Source of the DNA: Verrucomicrobiales bacterium
GTDB lineage: Bacteria; Verrucomicrobiota; Verrucomicrobiia; Limisphaerales; J093
Assembly: GCA_024233305.1 (NCBI GenBank)
Contig: JACKPV010000034.1
Coordinates: forward strand, 1-64,000
Direction of reading: 5' to 3'
DNA length: 64,000 bases
Part shown: positions 27,137 through 36,069 of the stretch, piece by piece
Position numbering within the stretch: position 1 is the stretch's first letter
Layout: each line of letters opens with the position of its first letter
The notes under the pieces: generated by a model
Database searches by the model: none
Told to the model about the DNA's origin: nothing
The model's input: the letters and a program-made list of their open reading frames with translations, nothing else
Program-made: the position numbers and the translations under genes

Positions 27137-27171
27137 AATGAACAAAGGAACCGGCGGCAACCGGTTCCTTT
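27137..27171 (-). terminator. intrinsic terminator after aminotransferase
   Basis: This is a perfect 11-bp stem, AAAGGAACCGG (27144-27154) with CCGGTTCCTTT (27161-27171), and a CGGCAA loop. Read on the minus strand it is followed by GTTCATTTCC, moderately T-rich. It lies 55 bases past the stop codon of the aminotransferase at 27226. Confidence 0.75.
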
Positions 27172-27225
27172 GCGTCCTGTCGCGGGCGTGGGATCGAGTC
27201 CCACCGCCCGGCCCGAAGGAGGGCA

Positions 27226-28401
27226 CTATTCGGCGACCCGGCGGACGAACTGTTCCATGCGGTCCAGGCCCTTCTCGATGTTGGCCATGCTGGTCGCGTA
27301 GCTCAGGCGGATGCCGTAGTCCGCGCCAAACGCAATGCCGGGCACGGCGGCCACCTTCTCCTCCTCGAGCAGCCGCGCGCAGAAGTCCGTCGAGGAAAGG
27401 CCAAGCTGGCTGATGTTCGGAAAGAGATAGAAGGCCCCGCGGGAGGGAACGCAACTGATCCCCGGCATGGCGTTGAGCCGCTGGCAGGCGTAGCTGCGCC
27501 GCTTGTCGTACTCCTCGAGCCAGACCGGCAGATGGTCCTGCGGCCCGACCAGCGCAGCGACACCGCCCTTCTGCGCGAACGAGGTCGGGTTGCTCGTGCT
27601 GTGGCTCTGGATGGCGTCCACCGCCTTGGCGATGGGTTCGGGCGCAGCCATGAAACCCAGCCGCCAACCGGTCATCGAGTAGGCCTTCGCCAGTCCGTGC
27701 ACGATGATCGTGTGGTCGTAATGGGCCGGCGAGAAGCTCGCCACACTGACGTGTCGGGCGCCGTCGTAAGTCAGCTTCTCGTAGATTTCGTCGCTCATCA
27801 TCAGCACCCCGCGCTCGACGCAGACATCGCCGATGGCCTTCAGTTCCTCGGCGGTGTAGACGGTTCCGGTCGGGTTGCTGGGCGAATTGAGGATCAGCAA
27901 CCGGGTCTTCGGGGTGATGGCCTCGCGCAACTGTTCGGGTCGGATTTTGAACTCGGTCGCGTCGGTGGTGGGCAGCACCACCGGCGTCGCGCCCGCCAGC
28001 TTCACCATCTCGGGATAGCTGACCCAGTAGGGCGCCGGGACCAGGACCTCGTCGCCTTCCTGGCAGGTGGCGAGAATCGCATTGTAACAGGAATGCTTGC
28101 CGCCGCAGGAGACGATGATCTGCGACGGCTTGTAGGTGAGCCCGTTGTCCTTGAGGAACTTGTCCGCCACCGCGCGCCGCAATTCGACGGTGCCACTGCT
28201 CGGGGTGTACTTCGTAAAGCCGTCCGCCAACGCCTTGACCGCGGCGTCCTTGATGTGTTGGGGCGTGTCAAAGTCCGGCTCGCCCGCGCCAAAACCAACG
28301 ACGTCCAGGCCGTCCGCCCGCATCTGCTTGGCCTTCGCGTCGATGGCGAGGGTCAGCGAGGGCGAGAGAGCGGCGGCGTTCTTCGAGATCTGGTAGTTCA
28401 T
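27226..28401 (-). CDS. class I aminotransferase, aspartate-aminotransferase type
   Basis: This is a 391-residue fold-type I PLP enzyme of the AspC/AAT Ib group. Key motifs are FGAGEPDFDTPQHIKDAA, the tyrosine-containing PAPYWVSYPEM, NSPSNPTGTVY, SDEIYEKLTY and the PLP lysine in HGLAKAYSMTGWRLGF. It also has a well-preserved C-terminal arginine region, YGIRLSYATSM. It likely transfers amino groups between aspartate or a related amino acid and 2-oxoglutarate. It is divergent from a second aminotransferase, and the frame upstream of 28401 is the shadow of that gene. Confidence 0.9.
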   Translation of the reverse strand: MNYQISKNAAALSPSLTLAIDAKAKQMRADGLDVVGFGAGEPDFDTPQHIKDAAVKALADGFTKYTPSSGTVELRRAVADKFLKDNGLTYKPSQIIVSCGGKHSCYNAILATCQEGDEVLVPAPYWVSYPEMVKLAGATPVVLPTTDATEFKIRPEQLREAITPKTRLLILNSPSNPTGTVYTAEELKAIGDVCVERGVLMMSDEIYEKLTYDGARHVSVASFSPAHYDHTIIVHGLAKAYSMTGWRLGFMAAPEPIAKAVDAIQSHSTSNPTSFAQKGGVAALVGPQDHLPVWLEEYDKRRSYACQRLNAMPGISCVPSRGAFYLFPNISQLGLSSTDFCARLLEEEKVAAVPGIAFGADYGIRLSYATSMANIEKGLDRMEQFVRRVAE

Positions 28402-28660
28402 ATTTCGTGTCCCGAGGATAAGCAAGGCTACCGGGCAGGCAAGGGAGAACTTAGGCCGGGTTGCGCGGCGTCGATGCGGTCGGGGGCTGCCGGAAGTGCC
28501 TGCGGTCCGTGGCCAGCGACCGGGGACCGCCGGGCGTGTTGGCGGGCGGGACCGGACCGCGCTCATGGCCGCGACCGGACGCCCGCGCGGACCGGCGCCG
28601 ATGGCGAACGCGTTTTTTGCTTCCTCGGAAACCCGGCACCGGCTTTGCTTTGGCTCTCCG

Positions 28661-29839
28661 ATGGATGCGGCAAAGCCATCTAGCCAACAGGTTGCCCGGC
28701 ACGTGCGCGCGTTGCCGCGCTCGGGCATTCGCGAGTTCTTCGACCTCGTCCAGGGGGTCCCGGGCGTGATTTCCCTGGGCGTCGGCGAACCGGATTTCGT
28801 CACGCCCTGGCACATTCGGGAGGCGGCCATCTACGCCCTCGAACGGGGGCGCACGAGTTACACCTCGAACTTCGGCCTGCTCCGCCTCCGCGAGGCCATC
28901 AGCCGCAACGTCGCGGACCATTTCAACGTCGCCTACAATCCCGCCAATGAAATCCTCGTGACCGTCGGTGTGAGCGAGGCGCTCGACATCGCGATCCGGG
29001 CGCTGCTCAACCCCGGCGACGAGGTGCTCTACCACGAGCCGTGTTATGTCAGCTATTCGCCGAGCGTCGCGCTCGCCCACGGCGTTGCCCGGGCGGTGCC
29101 GTGCCGGGCCGGGGATGGATTCGCGGTGCGGGCCGAAGCGTTGGCGGCGGCCATCACTCCCCGATCCCGGGTGCTGCTGCTCAATTTTCCGACCAATCCG
29201 ACCGGCGGCACGATGACCTTGGGGGAACTCGAAGCGGTCGCCGCCCTGGCCATCCGCCACGACCTCGTGGTGATCACGGACGAAATCTACTCCGAACTCA
29301 CCTACGAAGGGGAACACCACAGCATCGCCGCGCTGCCCGGGATGCGGGAACGCACGATTTTTCTCCATGGCTTCTCGAAGGCCTACGCGATGACCGGATT
29401 TCGCATCGGGTATGCGTGCGGGCCGGCCGAGCTGGTGGAAGCGATGATGAAGATCCACCAGTATTCGATGCTCTGTGCCAGCATCACGAGCCAGGAAGCG
29501 GCGATTGAAGCCCTGCGCAACGGCGAGGCCGCCACGTCCGAGATGCGCGAAGCCTACCGGCTGCGGCGGAACTTCATTGTCCGTGCCTTCAACGAAATGG
29601 GGTTGGCCTGCCACCTGCCACGCGGCGCCTTCTACGCCTTCCCCAGCATTCGCGAGACTGGCCTGACCTCGAAGGAGTTCGCCGTGGAGTTGCTCCGCGA
29701 GCAGAACGTTGCCTGCGTCCCCGGCAGCGCCTTCGGACCGTCGGGCGAGGGCTTCCTTCGTTGCTGTTACGCCACGGCGCTGGACCGGATCGAGGAAGCG
29801 GTGGAACGAATCGCCGGCTTCGTCCGGAAGCGGCGCTGA
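28661..29839 (+). CDS. class I/II aminotransferase
   Basis: This is a 392-residue fold-type I PLP enzyme, distinct from its divergent neighbour. It has SLGVGEPDFVTPWHIREAAI, NFPTNPTGGTMT, TDEIYSELTYEG and the PLP lysine in HGFSKAYAMTGFRIGYACG. The latter motifs resemble the PatA/DapL-like and aromatic aminotransferase groups. The substrate is unclear. Starts further upstream (28496, 28601) are open but precede the conserved region, so I chose MDAAKPSSQ. The 259-bp gap to its partner must hold both promoters. Confidence 0.88.
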   Translation: MDAAKPSSQQVARHVRALPRSGIREFFDLVQGVPGVISLGVGEPDFVTPWHIREAAIYALERGRTSYTSNFGLLRLREAISRNVADHFNVAYNPANEILVTVGVSEALDIAIRALLNPGDEVLYHEPCYVSYSPSVALAHGVARAVPCRAGDGFAVRAEALAAAITPRSRVLLLNFPTNPTGGTMTLGELEAVAALAIRHDLVVITDEIYSELTYEGEHHSIAALPGMRERTIFLHGFSKAYAMTGFRIGYACGPAELVEAMMKIHQYSMLCASITSQEAAIEALRNGEAATSEMREAYRLRRNFIVRAFNEMGLACHLPRGAFYAFPSIRETGLTSKEFAVELLREQNVACVPGSAFGPSGEGFLRCCYATALDRIEEAVERIAGFVRKRR

Positions 29840-29923
29840 ACGCCGAAAGCCCACCGCCCCGACAGGCTGCCAACCGCGGCACCCGGGACGATGGGCTTCC
29901 TGGTCGGGCGGGTCGATCCGCCT

Positions 29924-30122
29924 TAGCCGTAGCGATTCAATAACTCGTAGCCGCCGATGTGCAGTCGGCGCATGATTCCGCTGGGATAGGGCCGCCTGCC
30001 GCCGAGGGCGACGATTCACCCAAAGGGGACTGCTGATCGGAATCGGCGAACCCGCGTAAGCCCGTGGATTTCAGCGCCGACTACACGTCGGCGGCTACCC
30101 CGGGTTGAATCGATACGGCTTA
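29924..30122 (+). repeat. R1 repeat copy 2, overlaps xylA stop
   Basis: This is a full-length copy running from AGCCGTAGCGATTCA to GATACGGCTTA. Both ends carry the REP-like palindrome GCCGAC-N5-GTCGGC or its variant. It sits between two convergent genes, and its right end provides the TAA stop codon of xylA (complement at 30120-30122). Confidence 0.9.
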
Positions 30123-31457
30123 GATGAACTCGTTGATCAGGTTCTCGAGGTACTCCTGCCGGCCGCTTTCGTTCGAGCGCACCTCGCCCAGCTTGAGCGC
30201 GAAGGCCTCGAGTTCCTTGAAGCCAACCTTGCCCTTCTCGATGTCCCGCCCCAGGCCATCATCCCAGGACCGGTAGCGGTCCTTCACGAAGGCCTCCAGA
30301 CGTCCGTCCGCACGGATGGCCGCCGCGATCTTGAGGCCGCGCGCAAAGGCGTCCATGCCGCCGATGTGGGCGTGGAACAGGTCGACCGGCTCGAAGCTCT
30401 CCCGCCGGCATTTGGCGTCGAAGTTGGTGCCCCCCGTGGTCAGGCCGCCGTACTTGAGGAGGGTCAGCATGATCTGGGTCGTGAGGTAGATGTCGGTGGG
30501 GAACTGGTCCGTGTCCCAGCCGAGCAACAGGTCGCCGGTGTTGGCGTCGATGCTCCCGAGCGCCCCGGCGGCGCCGGCCACTTCGAGTTCGTGCTGCATG
30601 GTGTGCCCCGCCAGGGTGGCGTGGTTGGTCTCGAGATTCAGCTTGAGGTCGCCCAGCAACCGGTATTGTCGCAGAAAGTTGAGGCAGGCGGCGGCGTCCG
30701 AGTCGTACTGGTGCTTCGTCGGCTCCTTCGGCTTGGGCTCGATGTAGAACTGGCCCTTGAATCCGATCTTCTTCTTGTAGTCCACCGCCATGTGCAGAAA
30801 CGCCGCCAGATGATCGAGATCGCGCTTCATGTCGGTGTTCAGGAGCGTCGAATATCCCTCGCGTCCCCCCCAGAAAACATAGCCTTCACCGTCGAGTTCA
30901 TGCGTGACCTCGAGACACTTCTTCACCTGCCCGGCCGCATAGGCGAACACCTCGGCGTTCGGGCTCGTGGCGGCACCGTGCGTGAACCGCGGGTTGGCGA
31001 ACAGGCAGGCGGTGCCCCACAGCAACCCGATACCGGTGTCGCGCTGGCGCTTCTTCAACTCCTTGACCACCTTGTCCAGGTTGCGGTTCGACTCGGCCAG
31101 CGTGCGCCCCTCGGGGGCGACATCCCGGTCGTGAAAGGCATAGAACGGCGCGCCGAGCTTCTGGCAGAACTCGAACATGACCCCCACGCGACGGAGGGCA
31201 ACCTCCATCTCGTTCCCGCCCTTCTCCCACGGGCGCAGCCAGGCCTGGTTCATGCCGAACATGTCGGCGCCCACGCCCCGCATGGTGTGCCAGTAGACCA
31301 CGGAGAAGCGAAGGTGCTCCTTCATGGGCTTGCCCTCGACCAGTTCGTCGGGGTTGTAGTGCTTGAAGGACAGCGGATTGCGGGAGTCGGGTCCCTCGTA
31401 GGCAATCGGTTTGACGCCTTTGAAGAACTCCTTGGTGGTGGTGGCACGTTTCTTCAT
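30120..31457 (-). CDS. xylA: xylose isomerase
   Basis: This 445-residue class II xylose isomerase interconverts D-xylose and D-xylulose (also glucose and fructose). FHDRDVAPEG holds the catalytic His-Asp pair near residue 110, followed by YVFWGGREGY and FYIEPKPKEPTKHQYD. Metal ligands appear in LNLETNHATLAGHT, and GGTNFDAK near 330 with DLFHAHIGGMD completes the family profile. No xylulokinase or pentose transporter is adjacent, so the pathway genes are dispersed. The stop codon lies inside the R1 repeat end. Confidence 0.96.
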   Translation of the reverse strand: MKKRATTTKEFFKGVKPIAYEGPDSRNPLSFKHYNPDELVEGKPMKEHLRFSVVYWHTMRGVGADMFGMNQAWLRPWEKGGNEMEVALRRVGVMFEFCQKLGAPFYAFHDRDVAPEGRTLAESNRNLDKVVKELKKRQRDTGIGLLWGTACLFANPRFTHGAATSPNAEVFAYAAGQVKKCLEVTHELDGEGYVFWGGREGYSTLLNTDMKRDLDHLAAFLHMAVDYKKKIGFKGQFYIEPKPKEPTKHQYDSDAAACLNFLRQYRLLGDLKLNLETNHATLAGHTMQHELEVAGAAGALGSIDANTGDLLLGWDTDQFPTDIYLTTQIMLTLLKYGGLTTGGTNFDAKCRRESFEPVDLFHAHIGGMDAFARGLKIAAAIRADGRLEAFVKDRYRSWDDGLGRDIEKGKVGFKELEAFALKLGEVRSNESGRQEYLENLINEFI

Positions 31458-31578
31458 GCGGAGAATCAGGGACGGGTTGGAGTCAGGTGGATGGGAAGCT
31501 GGCGGGCCGACCAGACAGCGGAACGGCCCGGGTGGCGGGAAGGCTGATGAATGAGCGACACACCGCGAGCCCCGTGAA

Positions 31579-32103
31579 TCACTCGGCGCCCGCTGCGCCC
31601 GGCTCGGCCACGGCGCGGCTGGCCTGGTTGGCGACGTAGGCCTCGACGTAGACGAGGTTTTGCTCGCCCGCCCGCCTTACGACCTTGAGCAGGTTGTCCA
31701 TGTTGGCGACCTCTTCGAGTTGTTCGCTGACGAACCAGTTGAGGAAATTCTGCGCGGCAAAGTCCTTTTCCTCAACCGCCAGCGCCATGATCTCGTTGAT
31801 CTGGCGGGTGACCAGTTTCTCCTGCTCGAGTGAGTGGCTCACCGCGTCGGCGGCCGTGGCGAACTCGCTGCGGGGCGCGGGGATCGCCGGTATCGCGACC
31901 CCGCCGCCGGTGTCTTCGATGTATTTGACGAACCGCAGCGCGTGATCGCGCTCCTCGGTGGCCTGCTCCCGGAACCGGGCGGCCAGTTGCATCAAACCCT
32001 CGCCGGCAAAGTGGGAGGCGATGGCCACATACTGCAGCGACGCGCCGAATTCGTTGCCGATCTGGCGGTTCATGGCCGCGTTGAGTGCTTCGCTGATCAT
32101 CAT
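31579..32103 (-). CDS. ferritin
   Basis: This is a 174-residue non-haem ferritin. The ferroxidase residues are visible: Glu in IGNEFGASLQYVAIASHF, Glu and His in EQATEERDHALRFVKYIED, and Glu/Gln in NFLNWFVSEQLEEVANM. The length matches bacterial Ftn. It stores iron as ferric mineral and limits Fenton chemistry. Two ATGs lie in tandem, and the first (32103) follows GGGGGCC. The C-terminus has an extra Ala/Gly/Glu tail beyond the usual end. Confidence 0.93.
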   Translation of the reverse strand: MMISEALNAAMNRQIGNEFGASLQYVAIASHFAGEGLMQLAARFREQATEERDHALRFVKYIEDTGGGVAIPAIPAPRSEFATAADAVSHSLEQEKLVTRQINEIMALAVEEKDFAAQNFLNWFVSEQLEEVANMDNLLKVVRRAGEQNLVYVEAYVANQASRAVAEPGAAGAE

Positions 32104-32312
32104 AAGCAAATTCGGCCCCCGGAAAAGCGTCCGCCGATCCGAAGGTCACGGCGAGCCTAGACGGCCCCGCGCCCGGCTGCAAGCAGTTGCGAACCGCGGT
32201 CACAACCGGGCTGCGCCCGACCCTCCGGCCCCCGAAGCAAGCCACCGACGCGCCGCCGCCCAGTGCCTCCCGCTTCGCTCATCGGGACCCGCGGCATCCG
32301 CCTCGCTTCTCG

Positions 32313-32831
32313 TCAGGTTCGCGACCGGGATCCCGCGCCGTCGGACGCCTGGTCGAGCGTGTCGATGACCGTCTTGAGCCGAAGCAGCGCCAGGCCGACG
32401 CCCTCGTCCACCAGTTCGGGCTCCTCCGTCGCATCCGCCATCAACTGCCCGATGGTGTGCCCGAACAAGGGCATCTGATTGTAGTCGGCGGCGAGGGATT
32501 GCAGCGCGGTGTGGTAGTTGATCTCCGAACCTTCGTCCAGCTGCTCGAGGAACCGGATGTTGGCGTCTTCGGCGGCATCGAGCTGTTCGGGAGTGACCAT
32601 TGGCAACGGACCGGCTTCGCGCGTCATGGCCCACCAGATCAGCGCGCCGATCTCCATCAACCAACCCGCATCTTGTGTCGCTTCGTCCGCCTGTTCGGCC
32701 GCGAGCAAATACACCAGGATTGCGGGTTGCTCCTCCTGCATGCGGGCGGCCAAGTCCGCGGCCTGCGTCTGCGTCATCTGGCTCAGCTCCTGCCAGATTG
32801 CCGCAACCTTCTCGGGGGAAATTGTTTGCAT
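32313..32831 (-). CDS. conserved-looking hypothetical protein
   Basis: This is a 172-residue, acidic, mostly helical protein without a signal peptide or membrane segment. It has AARMQEEQPAILVYLLAAEQ and MEIGALIWWAMTREAG. I do not recognise a family. Composition and length look like a real gene. The ATG at 32831 precedes the ordered region, and the longer frame upstream overlaps the start of fhs on the other strand. It is divergent from fhs with a gap of about 290 bp. Confidence 0.65.
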   Translation of the reverse strand: MQTISPEKVAAIWQELSQMTQTQAADLAARMQEEQPAILVYLLAAEQADEATQDAGWLMEIGALIWWAMTREAGPLPMVTPEQLDAAEDANIRFLEQLDEGSEINYHTALQSLAADYNQMPLFGHTIGQLMADATEEPELVDEGVGLALLRLKTVIDTLDQASDGAGSRSRT

Positions 32832-33120
32832 TGGCGAATCAGTCTGGCCCGACGCGGCTGGTCGCCTCCCGGGCGGGTTCCTGCCCTTCTTGTCGCACGC
32901 CGGTTGCCATCCGTCAAAAGGGAAGGCCCGGAGTTGGCCGGCGCGGGAGGCCATGGATGGCGCCCCGGGCGATGCGCCCGCCGGGCTGGGCGCCGCGTCG
33001 ACGAGCAAGCCCGGTGCGCCAGGCGGGTGACGCAACCCCATTGCGCCGCCCGCGTTGGCTCGATAAGCTCCGCTCCGAAGTCCCCACGGACGCGCACGCA
33101 TTGTTGATGGCAACCGGATT

Positions 33121-34776
33121 ATGACCATGAGCGATATCCCGGCCCCGGAAACGGCCCAGCCCGACCGCCCGCCGCGCCGCATTCAAGAAGTGGCCCGCGA
33201 ACTCGGGCTCGATCCCGACCTCATCCTGCCCCACGGCCACTACATCGCGAAGGTGCCGGCCGATGTCCTGACGGCACGGGCGTCGGCCCCCGACGGCCAT
33301 CTCATTTTGGTGACCGCCATGAGCCCGACCCCGCAGGGCGAGGGCAAGACCACCACCACCGTCGGGCTCGGCGACGCGTTGCGCCGGGCCGGAAGGCGCA
33401 CGGCCATCTGCCTGCGCGAGCCGTCGCTCGGTCCGTACTTCGGCATCAAGGGCGGCGGCACCGGCGCCGGCCGGGCGCAGGTGACCCCCGCCGAAGCCAT
33501 CAATCTGCACTTCACCGGCGACATGTACTCCGTCACCAAGGCGAACAACCTCCTGGCCGCCATGGTCGACAACCACATTCACCACAGCAACCGCCTCGAG
33601 ATCGACCCCCGCCGCATCGTGCTCCGCCGGGTGATGGATCTCAACGACCGCGCCTTGCGCGAGATTTTCGTCGGCCTGGGCGGAGTGAAGAACGGCGTGC
33701 CCCGCAAGGACGGGTTCAACATCACCCCCGCCTCCGAGGTCATGGCGATCCTCTGCCTGGCACGCGACTTCCCCGACTTGGGCGAACGACTCGGCAACAT
33801 GGTGGTGGGGTTCACCTACAAGGGCGAACCCGTGCGGGCCACGGCGGTCGAGGCCGTCGGCGCCATGCAGGTGCTGTTGCGGGACGCGATCCATCCGAAC
33901 CTGGCGCAGACCCTCGAGGGCACCCCGACGTTTATTCACGGGGGACCGTTCGCCAACATCGCCCAGGGCACCAACACTGCGCTTGCCACGCGCACGGCCC
34001 TCAAGCTCGCGGAGTGCGTGGTCACCGAGGCCGGTTTCGCCACGGAGTTGGGGGCGGAGAAGTTCTTCCACATCAAGTGCCGGCTGGCCGGCCTGAAACC
34101 CGCCGCCGTGGTGATCGTGGCGACCGCCAAGGCCGTGGCCTGGCACGGGGGCTTCGGCATCCGCGGCGGTCTGGGCAATCTGCTGAAACACATCGAGAAC
34201 ATCCGCTTGTTCGGCATCGAGCCCGTGGTCGCGCTCAACCGTTTCGACGATGACGCCCCCGCCGATCTGAAGCGGATCGTGCGGTTTTGCGCCCGGCAGG
34301 AGGTCGAGGCGGTGGTGGCGGAGCATTACCGGCACGGCGGCGCGGGGGCGTCCGATCTGGCGGAGGCGGTGCAGCGGGCCATCCAACGCAATCGCCGGCG
34401 CAAGTTCCGCTTTCTCTATCCGCTGTCGGCTCCGTTGGCGGACAAGCTCGAGAAGGTCGCCTGCGAACTCTACGGCGCGGACGGGGTGGATTACGATCGC
34501 AGCGCCGAGACCGACCTCGAACTGCTCACCCGGCACGGCTTCGACAAGCTGCCGGTGTGCGTCGCCAAGACGGCCGTGTCCCTCTCGGATCAGGCCTCCC
34601 GCCGCGGCCGGCCCGCGGGCTTCCGCATCACGGTGAACGAACTGCGAGTCGCTGCCGGGGCGGGTTTCGTGGTGGCCATCTGCGGCAACATCGTGACCAT
34701 GCCGGGCCTCCCGCGCGTGCCCGCCGCCGCGCGGATCAAAGTCCTGCCCGACGGCCGGGCCACCGGGTTGAGCTGA
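33121..34776 (+). CDS. fhs: formate-tetrahydrofolate ligase
   Basis: This 551-residue enzyme uses ATP to join formate and tetrahydrofolate into 10-formyl-THF. The P-loop PTPQGEGKTTTTVGLGDALR is near residue 65. REPSLGPYFGIKGGGTGAG and NLHFTGDMYSVTKANNLL follow and are family-diagnostic. The end PRVPAAARIKVLPDGRATGL is the normal C-terminus. A formate-producing or formate-consuming partner is not adjacent. A second ATG lies two codons downstream. The gene converges on the LolA-like gene with 27 bp between stop codons. Confidence 0.96.
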   Translation: MTMSDIPAPETAQPDRPPRRIQEVARELGLDPDLILPHGHYIAKVPADVLTARASAPDGHLILVTAMSPTPQGEGKTTTTVGLGDALRRAGRRTAICLREPSLGPYFGIKGGGTGAGRAQVTPAEAINLHFTGDMYSVTKANNLLAAMVDNHIHHSNRLEIDPRRIVLRRVMDLNDRALREIFVGLGGVKNGVPRKDGFNITPASEVMAILCLARDFPDLGERLGNMVVGFTYKGEPVRATAVEAVGAMQVLLRDAIHPNLAQTLEGTPTFIHGGPFANIAQGTNTALATRTALKLAECVVTEAGFATELGAEKFFHIKCRLAGLKPAAVVIVATAKAVAWHGGFGIRGGLGNLLKHIENIRLFGIEPVVALNRFDDDAPADLKRIVRFCARQEVEAVVAEHYRHGGAGASDLAEAVQRAIQRNRRRKFRFLYPLSAPLADKLEKVACELYGADGVDYDRSAETDLELLTRHGFDKLPVCVAKTAVSLSDQASRRGRPAGFRITVNELRVAAGAGFVVAICGNIVTMPGLPRVPAAARIKVLPDGRATGLS

Positions 34777-34803
34777 ACCCGGAAGCGGCTCAGCCGTAAC
34801 GGC

Positions 34804-35562
34804 TCAGTCCGCCGGCTTGGCGAAACGCGCGTCTGCGATTTCGACGTTCTGCTTCACCTCGGTGATCCGGAGGTCCAGTTTCAAACCGGACGTGGCAGCG
34901 CTGGAGATCTCCAGTGCGATGTGATGCGGGACGGAAAGCCCGTCCACGGGGCGAAAGTCGCCGAACTGACTGACGGTTCGGGTGGCTCCGTTCTGGCCGG
35001 TGAACTCCGCCTCGTGTCGGATCAAACGCCCGCTGTCCTGACTGAAGTAGAACAGGTCGTAGCTGCCCCCCGCGGTCTGGGCCTTGGTCTGCCAGGCGGC
35101 TTCCCCGTTCACGGTCGCGGCGCCCACGAGTTCCAGGCCCGGATAGAGTTCCTTGAGCTGCAGGTCGCGGTAGAACAACCCGTCACGCCGGGTCCGCTCC
35201 GCCTCCTCCCCCTGGCGTTCGACCAGCCCCGCCATCGGACTGTCCGACCAGACCACTTTGCCGTCGCAACCGTCGGTCATGGCGCCGAACCCCGGAATCT
35301 CGGTGAGCGTCAGGCGCTTGTCCGGCGCTTTGGCCAACAGTTCCCAACTGGCCGACCCGAACATCGCCGAGCTGAGGGTGCCTTTGATGTGCCGCGAATG
35401 CACCTTGCGGATGGCCTCGGCGCCGCCCGAGGCCTCGACAAAACGGGCCAGCACGGAGTCGAGGGTGGGCCGTCCGGCTTCCGCGCCGCGGGTGTCGGGG
35501 ACCAGGCATCCGGCCATCGCCAGCGCGATGAGCACCGACTTCGAGATGTTGTTCAATCGCAT
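34804..35562 (-). CDS. exported LolA/LppX-like protein
   Basis: This 252-residue protein has an N-terminal hydrophobic signal with a Cys in LIALAMAGCLVPD, which could be a lipobox (AGC). The mature part begins PTLDSVLARFVEASGGAEAI and continues with short alternating strands (HIKGTLSSAMFGSASWELLA, DGKVVWSDSPM, YDLFYFSQDSGRLIRHEAEF). This fits the half-barrel fold of LolA/LppX and outer-membrane-lipoprotein-sorting-like proteins. Its cargo is unknown and it may bind lipid. It stands alone on the minus strand, facing fhs. Confidence 0.65.
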   Translation of the reverse strand: MRLNNISKSVLIALAMAGCLVPDTRGAEAGRPTLDSVLARFVEASGGAEAIRKVHSRHIKGTLSSAMFGSASWELLAKAPDKRLTLTEIPGFGAMTDGCDGKVVWSDSPMAGLVERQGEEAERTRRDGLFYRDLQLKELYPGLELVGAATVNGEAAWQTKAQTAGGSYDLFYFSQDSGRLIRHEAEFTGQNGATRTVSQFGDFRPVDGLSVPHHIALEISSAATSGLKLDLRITEVKQNVEIADARFAKPAD

Positions 35563-35687
35563 GCTGCGCGGTTATGCGCCCGGCCCGACAGCCTGTCAAT
35601 CGCCAAGCCGGAAACGCGCCGCGGAAGCGGTTGCCGCCACACGGAAAGCCCTGACGAGTAGCTGTCTCCCGTCCCACCCTGGTAAAC

Positions 35688-35939
35688 AGCGAACCTGTCA
35701 CCCTGTCTTCCGCCCGGCACGATGCCCGCACTGTGAACCTGTCACCATATCCGTCCGTGTTCGGTGACCCTTTCCCGATCGTGGGGGGGATCGGAAGGAT
35801 GATAGCGAACCTGTCACTCTGTCACGATCGCTGCGATATCCTCGCGGCCGCGTGGAGTTCGCGGCGGTTGCGCGTAGCCGACGAGCCTGACAGTGAACCT
35901 GTCACCTTATTCGCCCTGTCTGACGGTGAACCTGTCACT
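35688..35939. repeat. five spaced copies of G(T/C)GAACCTGTCAC
   Basis: The near-identical words start at about 35689, 35733, 35804, 35892 and 35926, with uneven spacing of roughly 30 to 90 bases. Each is an imperfect dyad, GTGA-N5-TCAC. Additional CCTGTC/TGTCAC fragments occur between them. They fill the 507-bp gap 35563-36069 between the LolA-like gene and the pseudopilin gene. I found no reading frame there and no similarity to R1-R3. Confidence 0.7.
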
Positions 35940-36069
35940 GCATCGGCTTCCCGGCCTCGGGCGGTTGGACAGCCGCGGTTCTGCGAATCCCCAAACCTGC
36001 TTGCCACCAATGCCAACACGTGTATAGTCTTCCCCGGACGGTCGGGCCGGGGGGCGCGGCCGCTGGATT

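Noticed and set aside
27195..27225. A tRNA-like T-arm, GTGGG-ATCGAGT-CCCAC
   Set aside because: The loop lacks the usual first T. No acceptor or anticodon stem can be built upstream, and the area is a terminator region.
35688..35939. CRISPR array
   Set aside because: The repeat units are too short, the spacing is uneven, and no cas genes are present.
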